From assembly GCA_937921035.1 (NCBI GenBank), contig CALEUL010000024.1, positions 1-41,551 on the forward strand: a DNA stretch of 41,551 nt, read 5' to 3'. Under the pieces are notes generated by a model. It searched no databases and was not told the DNA's origin. It worked only from the letters and a program-made list of their open reading frames with translations. Numbering within the stretch: the stretch's first letter is position 1; each line of letters begins with the position of its first letter. Positions 40,272 to 41,551 of this stretch are shown here, one piece after another. Source of the DNA: an uncultured Porphyromonadaceae bacterium (GTDB taxonomy: Bacteria; Bacteroidota; Bacteroidia; Bacteroidales; Muribaculaceae). A program made the position numbers and the translations under genes.

Positions 40272-41551
40272 CTATATTCTAAATCCTCTGGATTTTTGCT
40301 CTCTCTGCACCGAGTTACGTAGATTCTGCTGTAACTTTTCCCATTGTTCCTTAAACCATTGTACTATGGGTTGTCGGTTTATGGTCAGCATAAGCTTACC
40401 ACTATCCATCGGATGTTTCTCAACCCTAAAAATATCATTCTTGATGTCAAATTTCCACCTGTGTTCTTCGGAATAAATTTTGCCACTACATTGTATGGAT
40501 TCTTTCTTTGTCAAGAGGTTTTCTATCATGTCTTTGGTAAACCCGATAACAGCGCATAATTTTTCCATTCTCAACATCTCTTTGAACATGGGAAACCATT
40601 TGTGGGCTTTTTCAAGCAAGGTGCTCAATCGTGATATTTCCTTGTCTTTGGCTTCAAGTTCTTGATTATGTATTCTTTGAAGATTACGAATTTGTCTGCT
40701 ATGCTGTTCCTGTATTTGTTGTATCTGAATTTTTAATTCATCAGTAGCTTTGTCCCGTTTGGTAATTTCCTGATGTAGCTGCTCGATGTGATGTTCCAGT
40801 TCTTTCAGCTTACCGCTTCCGAAAAGAGAACCTACACCGCTTGCTATGGCGGTAGCAGCATTGGTGGCTGTTTTCTTTAGTTTGTCCGTGCGTATCTCTG
40901 CTTTTACCTGTTTGAGTTCCTGTTCGGCAAGGCTTACTTGTTGTTCCTTGTGTCGCTTGGTTTCCTCTATACGTTGCAGTTCGGCTTTCTGCTTCTCAAT
41001 GATGAAATCATTTCGTTCCAGATGCTCTTTACCTGTGACAGCTTTTGCCTGTCCACGTTCCATCAGGAGAATATCGGAAGCAAGGGTCTGCATGGTTGCC
41101 ATATCCTCGTCATTGAGCTTTCGGCTCTTTCCAGTTTCATGGTTCATCCAGTCGAATACGACATGAGCATGATAATTTGGTTTGAACCATCTGTTACCGA
41201 CTTGGAAGCTCTCCTTGTCTTCTGCTTCCGGCTGACCGTTCAGCCAATGCCCTTCGTCTTTATGCAGGAAAATCTGTAGCGGAGTGATGCCCCAGCGTCT
41301 TTGGCACTCTTCACCGAATTTGCGTACATCAGCCAGTGTGGTGTCCGGTCTGATAAGCAATACTCCTTCACGGATGGGTGAGCATCCCGCCACCTTGATA
41401 ATCTTTCCATTCTTTCCCTTGCGTTCCCTTTCCTTTTCCTGCATGGCACGTCCGGTCTTTTCCTTGACCATTTGCTTGATATTGTCATAATGAGTTCGCA
41501 GTTCGGGAGTGCCGAAGTCGGGATTTATCCACTGTTCGTTATCGGTGGAAA
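40272..41551 (-). CDS. Relaxase/mobilization protein, partial (MobV/Pre-like)
   Basis: The C-terminal 426 residues of a mobilization protein; the frame is open through the window edge, so the N-terminus is missing. An ATG at 41469-41471 is internal, since the coding pattern continues upstream (DNEQWINPDFGTPELRTHYD). Near the visible beginning, IFLHKDEGHWLNG and WFKPNYHAHVVFDW give the relaxase histidines and a metal site of the MobV/Pre type. Residues about 160-300 are a long coiled coil rich in Gln, Glu and Lys, with a short glycine-rich break. In NBU elements this protein nicks oriT so that a conjugative element can mobilize the DNA. Confidence 0.88.
   Translation of the reverse strand, partial: STDNEQWINPDFGTPELRTHYDNIKQMVKEKTGRAMQEKERERKGKNGKIIKVAGCSPIREGVLLIRPDTTLADVRKFGEECQRRWGITPLQIFLHKDEGHWLNGQPEAEDKESFQVGNRWFKPNYHAHVVFDWMNHETGKSRKLNDEDMATMQTLASDILLMERGQAKAVTGKEHLERNDFIIEKQKAELQRIEETKRHKEQQVSLAEQELKQVKAEIRTDKLKKTATNAATAIASGVGSLFGSGKLKELEHHIEQLHQEITKRDKATDELKIQIQQIQEQHSRQIRNLQRIHNQELEAKDKEISRLSTLLEKAHKWFPMFKEMLRMEKLCAVIGFTKDMIENLLTKKESIQCSGKIYSEEHRWKFDIKNDIFRVEKHPMDSGKLMLTINRQPIVQWFKEQWEKLQQNLRNSVQREQKSRGFRI

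Larger units (their letters stand above)
37302..41551. mobile_element. NBU2-like mobilizable element (left part)
   Basis: From the tRNA-Ser 3' end to the window edge the sequence is AT-rich and codes for a mef-type efflux protein, an lnu-type transferase, a decayed acetyltransferase, an NTF2-like protein and a relaxase. NBU2 of Bacteroides is known to carry mef and lin homologs and to insert at the 3' end of tRNA-Ser genes, so this is probably NBU2 or a close relative. The integrase, oriT and right attachment site are not in the window, so the right end is unknown. Confidence 0.85.

Overview
The window looks like the chromosome of a gut-type Bacteroidales bacterium, plausibly Muribaculaceae or a close relative; the family is an inference. 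Supporting signs are repeated Bacteroidetes promoters (TTG or TTTG, 19-20 bp, TAnnTTTG), weak or absent Shine-Dalgarno sites, the gene order DUF4271-hemD-rnpA-yidD-TatD, the gldE-gldD-PPTase cluster, a secreted protein with a type IX secretion C-terminal domain, and a glutaminyl-cyclase-like lipoprotein. Most of the window is moderately GC-rich. The first 1.1 kb and everything after about 37.3 kb are clearly AT-richer.

Layout. 1-1108: a probable insertion-sequence end, an orphan membrane protein related to the one at 4344, and a frameshifted gene for a SecDF P1-head-like protein. 1120-3527 (minus): a small membrane protein, a two-subunit ThrE/YjjP-YjjB-type exporter and a LysR regulator. 3721-4865: an ECF sigma factor with a membrane partner. 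4951-8711: a methionine operon (metY-metX-hom) preceded by a Met-rich leader peptide and a terminator/antiterminator pair, which reads as ribosome-mediated attenuation. 8716-14834: an acyltransferase, a secreted lamin-tail protein, an alpha/beta hydrolase, a radical SAM protein and rfbC. 14926-17661: htpG behind a sigma-54-like promoter, a complex inverted repeat and a second ECF sigma factor. 17970-21529 (minus): LOG protein, DUF4271, hemD, rnpA, yidD, TatD-like. 21825-29517: TolC, HlyD, two ABC-2 permeases (no ATPase), a flippase and a GT4 glycosyltransferase, closely packed. 29663-34812: Na/Pi transporter, orphan response regulator, gldE, gldD, PPTase. 34873-37129: tRNA-Leu, two lipoproteins and sufE. 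37231-41551: tRNA-Ser followed directly by an AT-rich mobilizable element that resembles NBU2, carrying mef- and lnu-type resistance genes, a decayed acetyltransferase, an NTF2-like protein and a relaxase cut by the window end.

How the parts work together. The metY-metX-hom operon converts aspartate semialdehyde to homocysteine, and its leader should sense charged tRNA-Met. GldE and GldD belong to the type IX secretion/gliding family, and the lamin-tail protein looks like a cargo of that system. The right-hand element is an integrated antibiotic-resistance island that used the tRNA-Ser 3' end as its attachment site.

The strongest candidate for undescribed biology is the methionine leader-peptide attenuator at 4951-5145. 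No CRISPR array, rRNA or prophage was seen. All functional names rest on reading motifs and family resemblance by eye; no database search was run.
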